Of a stretch of DNA of 64,000 nt, positions 46,551 to 54,867 are shown piece after piece. Source of the stretch: Brachybacterium aquaticum (lineage in GTDB: Bacteria > Actinomycetota > Actinomycetes > Actinomycetales > Dermabacteraceae); the NCBI RefSeq assembly GCF_014204755.1, contig NZ_JACHLZ010000001.1, forward strand, positions 1 through 64,000. The letters are read 5' to 3'. Each line of letters opens with the position of its first letter. Position 1 is the first letter of the stretch. Made by a program: the position numbers and the translations under genes. The notes beneath the pieces were generated by a model. It had not been told where the DNA came from. It made no database searches and saw only the letters and a list, made by a program, of their open reading frames with translations.

Positions 46551-48232
46551 GGATCCTGCTGCTCACCCACTACTACGCGCCCGAGTTCGGGGCACCGCAG
46601 CGCCGCTGGTCGGCGCTGGTCGGGCGCTTCCTCGCCGCCGGGCACCAGGTGACTGTCGCGGCGCCCGTGCCGCACTACCCCATGGGCCGGCCGTCCGCCG
46701 AGCAGCGACGCGAGCACCCCGTGGGTGCCGTCGAACGGGGCATGCACGGCGAGACCGTGCTGCGCACCGCCTACCTCCCCCATCGCGGGGACATCGCCAC
46801 CCGCACCGCGGATCACCTGGTCGCCGCGGGGGATGCGCTGCTTCGCCTCAGCAGGCGCTTCGCGCGTCCCGCGGACCGCCCCAATGTCATCGTCGCCACC
46901 GCTCCTGCGATCCCCACGCTGCTGCTGGGCAAGATCCTCGCCGCGCTGTGGGAGGTGCCGCTGGTGGTCGAGATGCGGGACGCCTGGCCGGACCTCGTCA
47001 CCCAGGTCGGCGGCGCGGGCCCGGATGCGGCAGGCGCGACCCCGTCAACGACCGCCGCGGCCCCGTCCGCGAGCCCCCACGCTTCCTCAACGACCGTCCA
47101 GGCCCCGTCCGCGGGGAACAGTGGTCGGAATGAGGGGTCCATTCCCGCAACTTCTCCCCGCGTACCCGAGGTCGATGCTCAGCGGCTGCCCGATGCCGGG
47201 CCAGCGACCCCTTCCGCCCCGCCCGCGGGGAACAGTGGTCGGAATGAGGGGTCCATTCCCGCAACTTCTCCCCGCGCACCCGAGGTGGAGGGGAACCCCG
47301 CCACCCCCAGTGCCGACCCCGCCACCCCCAGTGCCGCCCCCGCCACCCCGGATCCCATCACTCCCCTCGACCCGGACACCCTCGCCGTCGAGGCGCTGGT
47401 CGCGGCGTCCGCCACCTCTTTCCCGGTCGAGCTGCCCGTCGCCCTGCCGCTGCACCGCCGCCTCCTCGGCCGCTGCGTCGCGGTCGCGAAGGGCGCTGTC
47501 CACCACCAGGTCACCGACTGGCAGGCGGGGGCACGCGCGGTGGTGACCACCACCGGGCGCTTCGCGGAGGTGCTGCGCACGCGGGGCATCGACCCGGTGC
47601 GCGTGGTCCGCAACGGCACGGACCTGTCGCGGATCCCGCCGCAGCGCGATCACCTGCCCGGCGACCACGAGGAGCTGCGCTGCCTGTACTTGGGCAACAT
47701 GGGTCGCTCGCAGGGTCTGGACACAACGGTCCGGGCCGCCGCGCGCCTGGCCCGCGAGGGCATGAAGATCCAGCTCAGGCTTGTCGGCCACGGCGTGGAG
47801 GCCCAGGCCCTCGCAGATCTCGCCCGCGAGCTCGACGCCCCGGTCACGGTGCTGCCCCGGATCCCGCACCGCGAGGTGGGGGAGCAGTACGCGTGGGCGG
47901 ACACGGTGATCGTCTCCCTGCGCTCGTGGCAGCCCTTCGCCTGGACGGTCCCCTCGAAGCTGTACGAGATCCTTGCGACCGGCCGACACATCACCGCGCT
48001 GCTCGAGGGCGAGGCGGCGGACGTGGTCCGCGACGCCGAGGCGGGGGACGTGCTGCCGCCCGAGGACGAGGACGCCCTGGTGGAGCTGTGGCGCGAGCTC
48101 GCCGCGGACCGCTCCCGCACGGCGGTGCGCACGTCGGGCAGGGCGTGGGTCGCCGAGCACGCCGACGACGACCAGCTGGCCCGGGCCTACCTCGAGATCC
48201 TCGGCCGCGTCGTCGCGAACCCCACCCGGTAG
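46547..48232 (+). CDS. Glycosyltransferase family 4-like, with two family A elements in its linker
   Basis: 561 residues. The GT-B N-lobe starts MRILLLTHYYAPEFGAPQRR and reads through VIVATAPAIPTLLLGKILAA and LVVEMRDAWPDL, as in WbuB-like proteins. The C-lobe has LRCLYLGNMGRSQGLDTTV, VTVLPRIPHREVGEQYAWAD and FAWTVPSKLYEILATGRH. A linker of about 110 low-complexity residues (164-272) separates the lobes. It contains two identical 17-residue peptides, AGNSGRNEGSIPATSPR, encoded by family A copies 10 and 11. The start overlaps the PRC-barrel stop. Confidence 0.88.
   Translation: MRILLLTHYYAPEFGAPQRRWSALVGRFLAAGHQVTVAAPVPHYPMGRPSAEQRREHPVGAVERGMHGETVLRTAYLPHRGDIATRTADHLVAAGDALLRLSRRFARPADRPNVIVATAPAIPTLLLGKILAALWEVPLVVEMRDAWPDLVTQVGGAGPDAAGATPSTTAAAPSASPHASSTTVQAPSAGNSGRNEGSIPATSPRVPEVDAQRLPDAGPATPSAPPAGNSGRNEGSIPATSPRAPEVEGNPATPSADPATPSAAPATPDPITPLDPDTLAVEALVAASATSFPVELPVALPLHRRLLGRCVAVAKGAVHHQVTDWQAGARAVVTTTGRFAEVLRTRGIDPVRVVRNGTDLSRIPPQRDHLPGDHEELRCLYLGNMGRSQGLDTTVRAAARLAREGMKIQLRLVGHGVEAQALADLARELDAPVTVLPRIPHREVGEQYAWADTVIVSLRSWQPFAWTVPSKLYEILATGRHITALLEGEAADVVRDAEAGDVLPPEDEDALVELWRELAADRSRTAVRTSGRAWVAEHADDDQLARAYLEILGRVVANPTR
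47109..47162. repeat. Family A palindromic element, copy 10, in frame inside the glycosyltransferase
   Basis: GCGGGGAACAGTGGTCGGAA on the left, ATTCCCGCAACTTCTCCCCG on the right. It is identical over 52 bp to copy 11 and is translated as part of AGNSGRNEGSIPATSPR. Confidence 0.9.
47224..47276. repeat. Family A palindromic element, copy 11, in frame inside the glycosyltransferase
   Basis: The same 52 bp as copy 10, offset by 114 bp (38 codons), so the frame is kept. The similarity continues slightly into the flanks (CACCCGAGGT against TACCCGAGGT). Confidence 0.9.
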
Positions 48233-48235
48233 CCC

Positions 48236-50461
48236 CTACAGCTCCGTCTCCGCCCCCATCACCACGGTGCGCGTGGTGGGCAGCTGCAGCACCTGGGTGC
48301 GGTTCGCGCCCGCGCGCTCGAGGGTGCGGAACAGGCCCCGCTGCCAGCGCGGCATCGCCGGGTCCTGACCTGGCTCGATGCGGAACACGGACAGCACGTA
48401 CATCGGTTCCATCCCCGCCAGCGCCAGCTCCGGCACGTGCTCGACGCACCCCGCATCGCACTCCGGCCCGTGCTCCCGGCCGAGCCGCTCCACCGCCTCG
48501 GCGAGCGCGGCAGGGACGTCCTGCGAGTCGTGGAACCCGACCAGGTGGGTGAGCTGCACGATCCCGGGGCCGAGCACCCGGGCGGAGGAGCGGTCCTCGG
48601 CGCGGGCGTGGGGGACGCCGAGGTGCTTCATGGTCAGGAGGACCACGTGCTCGTGCAGCACCCGGTTCATCGCGACCCCGGTGCGCAGCGCGAGCGGGAC
48701 GGTGGCCTCGTTGCCGTGGGGGTAGACGACCAGGCCCGGCACGCGCGGGACTTCGCGGCTGCCGCCCGGGCTGATCTCCGCGATGAACTCCGCGAGCGGC
48801 CCCTCCATGTCGCGTCGGCGGTCGAAGAGGATCCGCGAGCCACGCTTCCACACCAGCATGATCGTGGTCAGGGCCGCGGCGATGACCAGGGGGATCCAAC
48901 CGCCGGCGGGGATCTTCACGACGTTCGCGGCCAGCAGCACGAGCTCCAGCCCGCCGACCACCACCGCGAGCGGCACCACCTGCCACAGCGGCCAGCTGAG
49001 GATCCGCCTGGCGTACAGCAGGAACAGCGCCAGGACCAGGATGATCGTGGCGGTGACGGCGAGGCCGTAGGCGGCGGCTAGCGCCTCGGAGCGTCGGAAG
49101 ACGAGCACGAGCACCAGCACCCCGGCGAAGAGCAGGGTGTTGATGGTGCCGATGTAGATCTGTCCGCCGTGCGCCTCGGAGGTCTGGGTGACCTTCAGGC
49201 GCGGCAGCAGGGACAGGCGCGTGGCCTGGCGGGCGACGGAGAACGCTCCGGAGATCACGGCCTGGGAGGCGATGACGGTGGCGAGCGCGGCGAGGGCCAC
49301 GAGCGGCACCCGCAGGGCGTCCGGCACCATCGAGAAGAACGGGTTCACGACGGTGCGCGGGTCGGCGAGGATCAGCGCGCCCTGGCCGTAGTAGTTCAGC
49401 AGCAGTGCGGGCAGCACGAGCGCGCCCCAGGCCAGGGCGATGGGGCGCCTCCCGAAATGGCCCATGTCCGCGTACAGCGCCTCCGCGCCGGTGATCGCGA
49501 GGACCACCGCGCCGAGCGCGATGAACGCGACGCCGGGCCGGTCCACGAGGAACAGCAGCGCGTAGTGCGGGGAGAGGGCGCGCAGGATCGAGGGGTTCGC
49601 GAGCAGGTGCGGCAGACCCATTGCCGCCAGCACCACGAACCACACGATCATCACCGGCCCGAACAGCCTCCCGATCCGGGCCGTGCCGCGGCGCTGCACC
49701 GCGAACAGCGCGGTGAGCACGATCAGCGCGCCGGGCAGGATCACGGAGTTCGGCACGGAGCCGGCCACCTCGATCCCCTCGAAGGCGGAGAGCACGGAGA
49801 TGGCGGGGGTGATCACGGAGTCGCCGAAGAACAGCGCCGCCCCGAGCACGCCGAGCACGAGCGCGACCGCGGCCTCGCGCGGTCCGACGCCGCCTGCGCC
49901 GCGGAGCTTGCGCAGCACGAGCGCGGTGAGCGCGAGGATCCCGCCCTCGCCCTGGTTGTCGGCCCGCATGATCAGCCCCAGGTACGTGAACGTCACGATG
50001 GTCAGCAGGCACCACGTGACCATCGAGACCACCCCGAGCACGTCCGACTCGGTCGGCGCGACGGCGTTGTGGTGCAGGGCGAACACGGTCTGCAGCGCGT
50101 ACAGCGGGCTCGTGCCGATGTCGCCGAACACGACGCCGAGCGCGCCGAGCGCCGCGACGGCCAGCGGCGTGCGGGCCCGCGGCAGGCCGCGGTGGTCGAG
50201 GTGGTGGTGGCTGTGGTGGTGGGCGCCGGCGTGCGGGCCGGGGGTGCCGGCGGGGTCGTGCGGGCCGGGGTCGGCCGACGGGGTCGCGGCCGACGGGGGC
50301 TCCGTCGCCTCGGCGTCGGCGGGTATTGCGTCGGCCGACGGGGGCCGACCGGACACAGCGGGGGAGGGGGCCGCGGCAGGGACTGCGGCCGACGGGGAGG
50401 GCTCCGGATGCGGGGACGAGGGCTCGTCGGAGCGGGGCGAGCGCGAGGGGTTCTCGGGCAC
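48236..50461 (-). CDS. kup: Kup-type potassium transporter
   Basis: 741 residues with twelve membrane segments, starting after a 120-residue low-complexity tail with a His-rich tract (HHHSHHHLDHRGLPR). The signature VVFGDIGTSPLYALQTVFAL lies near 130. The C-terminal soluble domain reads GTGVAMNRVLHEHVVLLTMK-like sequence. It imports K+ with H+. I chose the GTG at 50461 because AGGA lies upstream; the ORF extends further, but that part would translate the family B hairpin. It is divergent from the MFS gene. Confidence 0.95.
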   Translation of the reverse strand: MPENPSRSPRSDEPSSPHPEPSPSAAVPAAAPSPAVSGRPPSADAIPADAEATEPPSAATPSADPGPHDPAGTPGPHAGAHHHSHHHLDHRGLPRARTPLAVAALGALGVVFGDIGTSPLYALQTVFALHHNAVAPTESDVLGVVSMVTWCLLTIVTFTYLGLIMRADNQGEGGILALTALVLRKLRGAGGVGPREAAVALVLGVLGAALFFGDSVITPAISVLSAFEGIEVAGSVPNSVILPGALIVLTALFAVQRRGTARIGRLFGPVMIVWFVVLAAMGLPHLLANPSILRALSPHYALLFLVDRPGVAFIALGAVVLAITGAEALYADMGHFGRRPIALAWGALVLPALLLNYYGQGALILADPRTVVNPFFSMVPDALRVPLVALAALATVIASQAVISGAFSVARQATRLSLLPRLKVTQTSEAHGGQIYIGTINTLLFAGVLVLVLVFRRSEALAAAYGLAVTATIILVLALFLLYARRILSWPLWQVVPLAVVVGGLELVLLAANVVKIPAGGWIPLVIAAALTTIMLVWKRGSRILFDRRRDMEGPLAEFIAEISPGGSREVPRVPGLVVYPHGNEATVPLALRTGVAMNRVLHEHVVLLTMKHLGVPHARAEDRSSARVLGPGIVQLTHLVGFHDSQDVPAALAEAVERLGREHGPECDAGCVEHVPELALAGMEPMYVLSVFRIEPGQDPAMPRWQRGLFRTLERAGANRTQVLQLPTTRTVVMGAETEL

Positions 50462-50561
50462 GGAGCGAATCCTGCCACCACCAGGGCTCCACGTCCCCAC
50501 TCCGGGGGCACGGGTTTCGCTCCGTGCGTCACAGACCGCGTTCCATGGGTCGCTGCCGGCG

Positions 50562-50621
50562 GACTTGCGCGCGCTCACGGTCGATGTGTGGGGCGACATC
50601 GACCGTGAGCGCGCACAAGTC
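50562..50621. repeat. Family B long hairpin, copy 2
   Basis: The 26-nt arms (50562-50587 and 50596-50621) pair with one mismatch around an 8-nt loop. It sits in the kup/MFS divergent region, about 100 nt before the kup start. Confidence 0.85.
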
Positions 50622-50710
50622 GGGGAGGGGGGGTGGCCGACGGGCCGGGCCGTCGGTCCGCCCCGACCCAGCCCTCCTGACCTCCGTCACAGCGAACCGT
50701 CCAGATCTGG

Positions 50711-50732
50711 TAACGAACCAAACGGTTCGTTA
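50711..50732. promoter_or_regulatory. TetR-type operator overlapping the MFS promoter
   Basis: The 9-nt arms TAACGAACC and GGTTCGTTA are perfect around AAAC. The right arm overlaps TAATCT (50731-50736), the -10 box. The MFS ATG (50744) follows 7 nt later, so the transcript is probably leaderless and repression would block the promoter directly. Confidence 0.85.
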
Positions 50733-50743
50733 ATCTCGGGGGC

Positions 50744-52399
50744 ATGACGAACTCCCAGGACTCCGCCGCGCCCCCCGGCGGACCCGCGCCCGTCGGCGGA
50801 CCCGCGCCCGTCGGCGGACCCGCGCCCGTCGGCGGTGCCTCTCCCACCGGCGCCTCTCCCACCGGCGCCTCCCGTGCCGGCACCACCCCCGCCGCGACCG
50901 CCCCCACCCCGCCCCTCCCCGGGCGGCGCGAGTGGGCGGCGCTCGTGGTGCTGATCCTCGCGGTCACGCTCCTCGCGGTGGACGGCACCGTCCTCTACCT
51001 CGCCGTCCCCTCGCTCACCGCGGACCTCGCCCCGACCGCCACGCAGATCCTGTGGATCGGGGACATCTACTCCTTCGTCCTGGCCGGTCTGCTGGTCACG
51101 ATGGGCAACGTCGCCGACCGCATCGGCCGCAAGCGCCTGCTGCTGATCGGTGCCGCGGCCTTCGGTGTCGCCTCGATGATCGCGGCCTTCGCGCCGAGCG
51201 CCGGGATGCTGATCCTCGCCCGGGCCCTGCTCGGCCTCGCGGGTGCGACGATCATGCCCTCGACCCTGTCGATCATCCGCAACATGTTCCACGACCCCGC
51301 CCAGCGCACCCGCGCGATCGCGCTGTGGTCGGCCGGGACCATGGCGGGCAGCGCCGTCGGCCCGCTCGTGGGCGGAGCGCTGCTGGAGTTCTTCTGGTGG
51401 GGATCGGTGTTCCTCATCAACGTCCCGGTCATCGCGCTGATCCTGATCCTCGGCCCGTGGCTGCTGCCCGAGTCGAAAAACCCCCGCTCCGGCCCGATCG
51501 ACCTCCTCTCCGCCGCGCTGTCCGTGGCCGCGATCGTCCCGCTCGTCTTCGCGATCAAGCAGGTCGTCGGCGGCGGGGAGCTCCCCGCCGCAGCGCTCGC
51601 CGCCGTGCTGGGCCTCGCCGCGGGCGCAGTCTTCCTCCGCCGGCAGAAGCGGCTCACCGTGCCGCTCATCGACGTGAACCTCTTCCGCATCTCGGCGTTC
51701 ACCGGCGCCGTCGCCGCGAGCACCCTGTCGGTCTTCGCGTTCATGGGCATGCTCTACTTCTTCTCCCAGTACCTCCAGCTGGTGCGCGGCTACTCGCCGT
51801 TCTTCGCCGGGCTCGCCGAGATGCCCGCGACCCTCGCCTCCCTCGTGGTCGTCGCCGTGGTGGGCGTGGCGCTCGCACGGCTCGGCCGCGGACGCGCGAT
51901 CGCCGTGGGCCTCGGCGTCGGCGCGGCGGGCCTCGCCTTCCTCGGCGTCGCCGAGGGGCTGCCCGGCTACCTCGGCATCGGCATCGCCCTCGCGGTGATC
52001 GGCCTCGGCACCGGCCTGGCGATGACGCTGTCGACCGACGCGGTCGTCGCCGCCGCCCCGCCCGAGCGCGCCGGCGCCGCCTCCTCCATCTCCGAGACCG
52101 GCTTCGAGCTCGGCGTCGCCCTCGGCATCGCCGTGCTCGGCTCCCTCCACACCGCGATCTACCGCGCCTACCTCACGATCCCCGCCGGCACCCCCGCCGA
52201 CGTCGCCGCCGCCATGCAGGACTCCCTCGCCGGCGCCACTGCCATCACGGACGGGCAGAACACCGCGCTGCTCGCCCTCGCGCAGGACGCCTTCACCCAC
52301 GGCACGCAGGTCACCGCCTACGTGGCCGCCGTGATCCTCGCCCTCGCGGCGGCGGTGGCGTGGCGCCTGATCCCCTCGGACACCAGGAGCACCTCGTGA
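50744..52399 (+). CDS. MFS transporter, DHA2 (EmrB/QacA) type
   Basis: 551 residues with fourteen membrane segments. It carries LAVDGTVLYLAVPSLTADLA, motif A VADRIGRKRLLLIGAAAFGV and motif C GPLVGGALLEFFWWGSVFLI. The N-terminal 60 residues are disordered, with PVGGPA repeats encoded by three tandem 18-bp units at 50777-50830. It probably exports toxic compounds. The stop overlaps the TetR start (GTGA), forming a two-gene efflux operon with its own repressor. Confidence 0.93.
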   Translation: MTNSQDSAAPPGGPAPVGGPAPVGGPAPVGGASPTGASPTGASRAGTTPAATAPTPPLPGRREWAALVVLILAVTLLAVDGTVLYLAVPSLTADLAPTATQILWIGDIYSFVLAGLLVTMGNVADRIGRKRLLLIGAAAFGVASMIAAFAPSAGMLILARALLGLAGATIMPSTLSIIRNMFHDPAQRTRAIALWSAGTMAGSAVGPLVGGALLEFFWWGSVFLINVPVIALILILGPWLLPESKNPRSGPIDLLSAALSVAAIVPLVFAIKQVVGGGELPAAALAAVLGLAAGAVFLRRQKRLTVPLIDVNLFRISAFTGAVAASTLSVFAFMGMLYFFSQYLQLVRGYSPFFAGLAEMPATLASLVVVAVVGVALARLGRGRAIAVGLGVGAAGLAFLGVAEGLPGYLGIGIALAVIGLGTGLAMTLSTDAVVAAAPPERAGAASSISETGFELGVALGIAVLGSLHTAIYRAYLTIPAGTPADVAAAMQDSLAGATAITDGQNTALLALAQDAFTHGTQVTAYVAAVILALAAAVAWRLIPSDTRSTS

Positions 52400-53049
52400 A
52401 CCCCACGACGACCCCGTCGGCCGACGACCCCGCGCCCCAGCGCGCTGCCGATCACGCGCCCCAGCGCGCCGACGGCCCCGCGCCTCAGCGCGCTGCCGAT
52501 CACGCGCTCCAGCGCGACAAGGAGCGCACGCGCGCGGCGATACTTGAGGCGGCGCTGCGGATGATGGCCGAGCACGGCACCGGGGTGAGCCTCGCCGCGA
52601 TCGCGGAGGACGCCGGGGTCTCCAAGGGCGCGCTCACCCACCACTTCCGCTCCCGCAACGCGCTCGAGGAGGCGCTGGTCCACGACGTCAACGACCGCTT
52701 CCGCGCCGAGGTGCTCGCGCACGTGGACCTCACCGAGAACCGCCCCGGCAAGCTGCTGCGCGCCTACGTGCGCACCCTCGCCTCGGACAGCGCCGCCGCT
52801 CGCGAGATCTTCTCGCCCTCTTCGCTGCTGCTCCAGCTGGGCAGCCGCCCCTTCGTCGAGGCGTCGATGCAGGAGGACGCCCGGCGCTGGCGCGAGGCGC
52901 TCTCGGCCGACGGGCTCGACGAGGCCACCGTCGTCGTGGTCCGGCTCGGCGCCGAGGGCGTCGCCTCCAGCCTTGGCAGCCCCTACCTCACCGACCGCGA
53001 GCTGGACCTCGCCCGCGAGCGGCTGCTGGCGCTGACCGAGCCCGCCTGA
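52396..53049 (+). CDS. TetR family regulator of the adjacent exporter
   Basis: 217 residues. The HTH is at about 45-90: RTRAAILEAALRMMAEHGTG, IAEDAGVSKGALTHHFRSRN, with a ligand domain after. The N-terminal 40 residues are a repeat of APQRAADH units. It overlaps the exporter by GTGA and very likely binds the perfect operator at 50711-50732. Confidence 0.92.
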   Translation: MNPTTTPSADDPAPQRAADHAPQRADGPAPQRAADHALQRDKERTRAAILEAALRMMAEHGTGVSLAAIAEDAGVSKGALTHHFRSRNALEEALVHDVNDRFRAEVLAHVDLTENRPGKLLRAYVRTLASDSAAAREIFSPSSLLLQLGSRPFVEASMQEDARRWREALSADGLDEATVVVVRLGAEGVASSLGSPYLTDRELDLARERLLALTEPA

Positions 53050-53111
53050 GCGGTGCGGCCCCGGACCGTCGGGCCGCGGTCGCGGGCGCCCGGGCTGGGA
53101 GGCCGACGAAC

Positions 53112-53166
53112 CTGTGCGCGCTCACGGTCGATGTGCGGGCTGACATCGACCGTCAGCGCGCACAAC
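53112..53166. repeat. Family B long hairpin, copy 3
   Basis: CTGTGCGCGCTCACGGTCG and the reverse arm ending AGCGCGCACAAC pair with one internal mismatch. It lies between the TetR stop and the convergent adenosine deaminase stop. Confidence 0.8.
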
Positions 53167-53265
53167 TCGGGGCCGGGCACACGGGGTGCGCGCATTCGGC
53201 CGAGGGGCGGAGTGCGTAGGGCGCGCGGCGGCGGCCGACGGGGCCTGTGCCCGCCTCGGCTGGGC

Positions 53266-54345
53266 TTAGGCCCCGGCCAGTGCCTCGCGGGCGGCGCGGA
53301 AGGCGGGCAGCACGACCTCGTCGCGCAGGGCCTCCCTCTCGGCGGCCGGGGCGAAGCCGGCCTCGAGCCCGGTGAGGACCACGGCCTCGACCTCGTCCAG
53401 GCCCCAATCCAGCGCCTCGACCACCAGCGCCAGCTCCCGGGCGGTGCCGGTGCGGGACATGAGGCGGTTGTCGCTGGACAGGGCGATCGCCATCCCGTGA
53501 CTGTGGAGCAGGCCGACGGGGTGGTCCGCGATGGAGTCCGCGACGCCGGTCTGCAGGTTCGAGCTCGGGCACACCTCCAGGACGATCCGCTCGCGGTGCA
53601 CGCGCGCGGCGACCGGCCCCAGTGCACCGGACTCCGCGATGTCCTCGACCAGGTGCACCCCGTGCCCGAGCCGCTCGGCGCCCGCGTCCAGGGCGGCGGC
53701 GATCGAGGCGGGCCCGTCGGCCTCCCCGGCGTGGATGGTCACGCGGAGCCCCGCGGCGCCGGCCGCGGCGAAGACCTCCGCGAAGCGGGAGGCGGGGAAG
53801 CCCTTCTCGGGGCCGGCGAGGTCCAGGCCCAGCACGCCCGTGCCGCGGCGCGCGGTCGCGATCTCGACCAGGTCGTCGCTCGGCTCGAGGTGGCGCAGGT
53901 AGCACAGCAGCTGGCCCACCACGATGCGGTGCCCGGCCTGCTCGGCTGCGGCGACACCCTCGTCCAGGCCGTCCTGGACCGCCTGGACGGCCTTGTCCAG
54001 GGTGAGTCCGGCGCGGGTGTGCTGGTGAGGGGCCCAGCGGGTTTCCGCGTACACCACCCCGTCGGCCGCCATGTCCTCGACGAACTCGCGCGCGATGCGG
54101 CGCAGGTCGCCGGGGCGCTGCATGAGCGCGAGGGTGCGGTCGAAGGTGGAGAGGTAGGCGGGCAGGGAGCCGGAGTCGGCGGCGGCGTGGAACCAGTCGG
54201 CGATCGCGTCGGCGTCGGCGGCGGGCGGGTCGATGCCGAGCTCATCGCTGAGCTCGAGCACGGTCGCGGGGCGCACACCGCCGTCGAGGTGGTCGTGCAG
54301 GGCGACGAGGGGGAGGGTCCGCAGGACGTCGGGCGAGAGGCGCAT
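53266..54345 (-). CDS. add: Adenosine deaminase
   Basis: 359 residues. It converts adenosine to inosine in purine salvage. The zinc site HDHLDGG is near 17, VYAETRWAPHQHTRAGLTLD follows, HAGEADGP holds the catalytic Glu near 205, and GHGVHLVED and SSDNRLMSRTGTARELALV complete the site; other families have DDP in place of SDN. The ATG at 54345 follows TATCCT on the minus strand with a 6-nt gap, so it is probably leaderless. Confidence 0.95.
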   Translation of the reverse strand: MRLSPDVLRTLPLVALHDHLDGGVRPATVLELSDELGIDPPAADADAIADWFHAAADSGSLPAYLSTFDRTLALMQRPGDLRRIAREFVEDMAADGVVYAETRWAPHQHTRAGLTLDKAVQAVQDGLDEGVAAAEQAGHRIVVGQLLCYLRHLEPSDDLVEIATARRGTGVLGLDLAGPEKGFPASRFAEVFAAAGAAGLRVTIHAGEADGPASIAAALDAGAERLGHGVHLVEDIAESGALGPVAARVHRERIVLEVCPSSNLQTGVADSIADHPVGLLHSHGMAIALSSDNRLMSRTGTARELALVVEALDWGLDEVEAVVLTGLEAGFAPAAEREALRDEVVLPAFRAAREALAGA

Positions 54346-54420
54346 CCGTGCAGGATACGCGGGGGAGGGGGTGCTTCAGCCGGTGCGCGGCCCATGCGCG
54401 GCCGGTGCGCGCCCGGGGCG

Positions 54421-54585
54421 TCAGGCCGCGAGGTCGCTGTCCACGAAGGACTGCACCAGGTGGCTGGGGATGGGGCCGACGGTGACCTCGTCGGGTCCGC
54501 TGGTGCACGTGATCCACGTGGCGCCGTCGCGGGTGAAGATCGTCAGCGCGTCGCCATCGGTGTCGGTGAGCTCGATGCTGTTCAT
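54421..54585 (-). CDS. Small protein of 54 residues
   Basis: MNSIELTDTDGDALTIFTR followed by WITCTSGPDEVTVGP and HLVQSFVDSDLAA. GGAG lies 4 nt before the ATG. No family recognised. It is short, acidic and beta-rich. It lies between the adenosine deaminase start and the sigma factor gene; the upstream frame to 54645 is not coding-like. Confidence 0.6.
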   Translation of the reverse strand: MNSIELTDTDGDALTIFTRDGATWITCTSGPDEVTVGPIPSHLVQSFVDSDLAA

Positions 54586-54867
54586 GGTTCTCCGTCCTGA
54601 TGCGGCCGGGGCGGGGTCGCCGTGGTGGCCGTCTACCTGTTCCACGCCGAAGGTCCCGGATCATGACGCGGTTCCGCGAACCTTTTTAGGCGTGCGTAAA
54701 TTTCCGGCGGGTAGGGGCTGAGATTCGGGCATCCCTGGGGAATACTTGTGGGGTCGCCCGGCGGAGCCTCTGCGGTCCCGGTGGGCGACCGGGGCGCTCG
54801 CGGGGGCGGGCGCGCAGGGCGCTTCCTTCGGGGGGAGGGGGCGCACAGGAAGGGAATCGGCACCGCG

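Noticed and set aside
47109..47276. Possible CRISPR from repeated palindromes
   Set aside because: Only two copies with coding sequence between them; the other copies are scattered over 43 kb, with no regular spacers and no cas genes.
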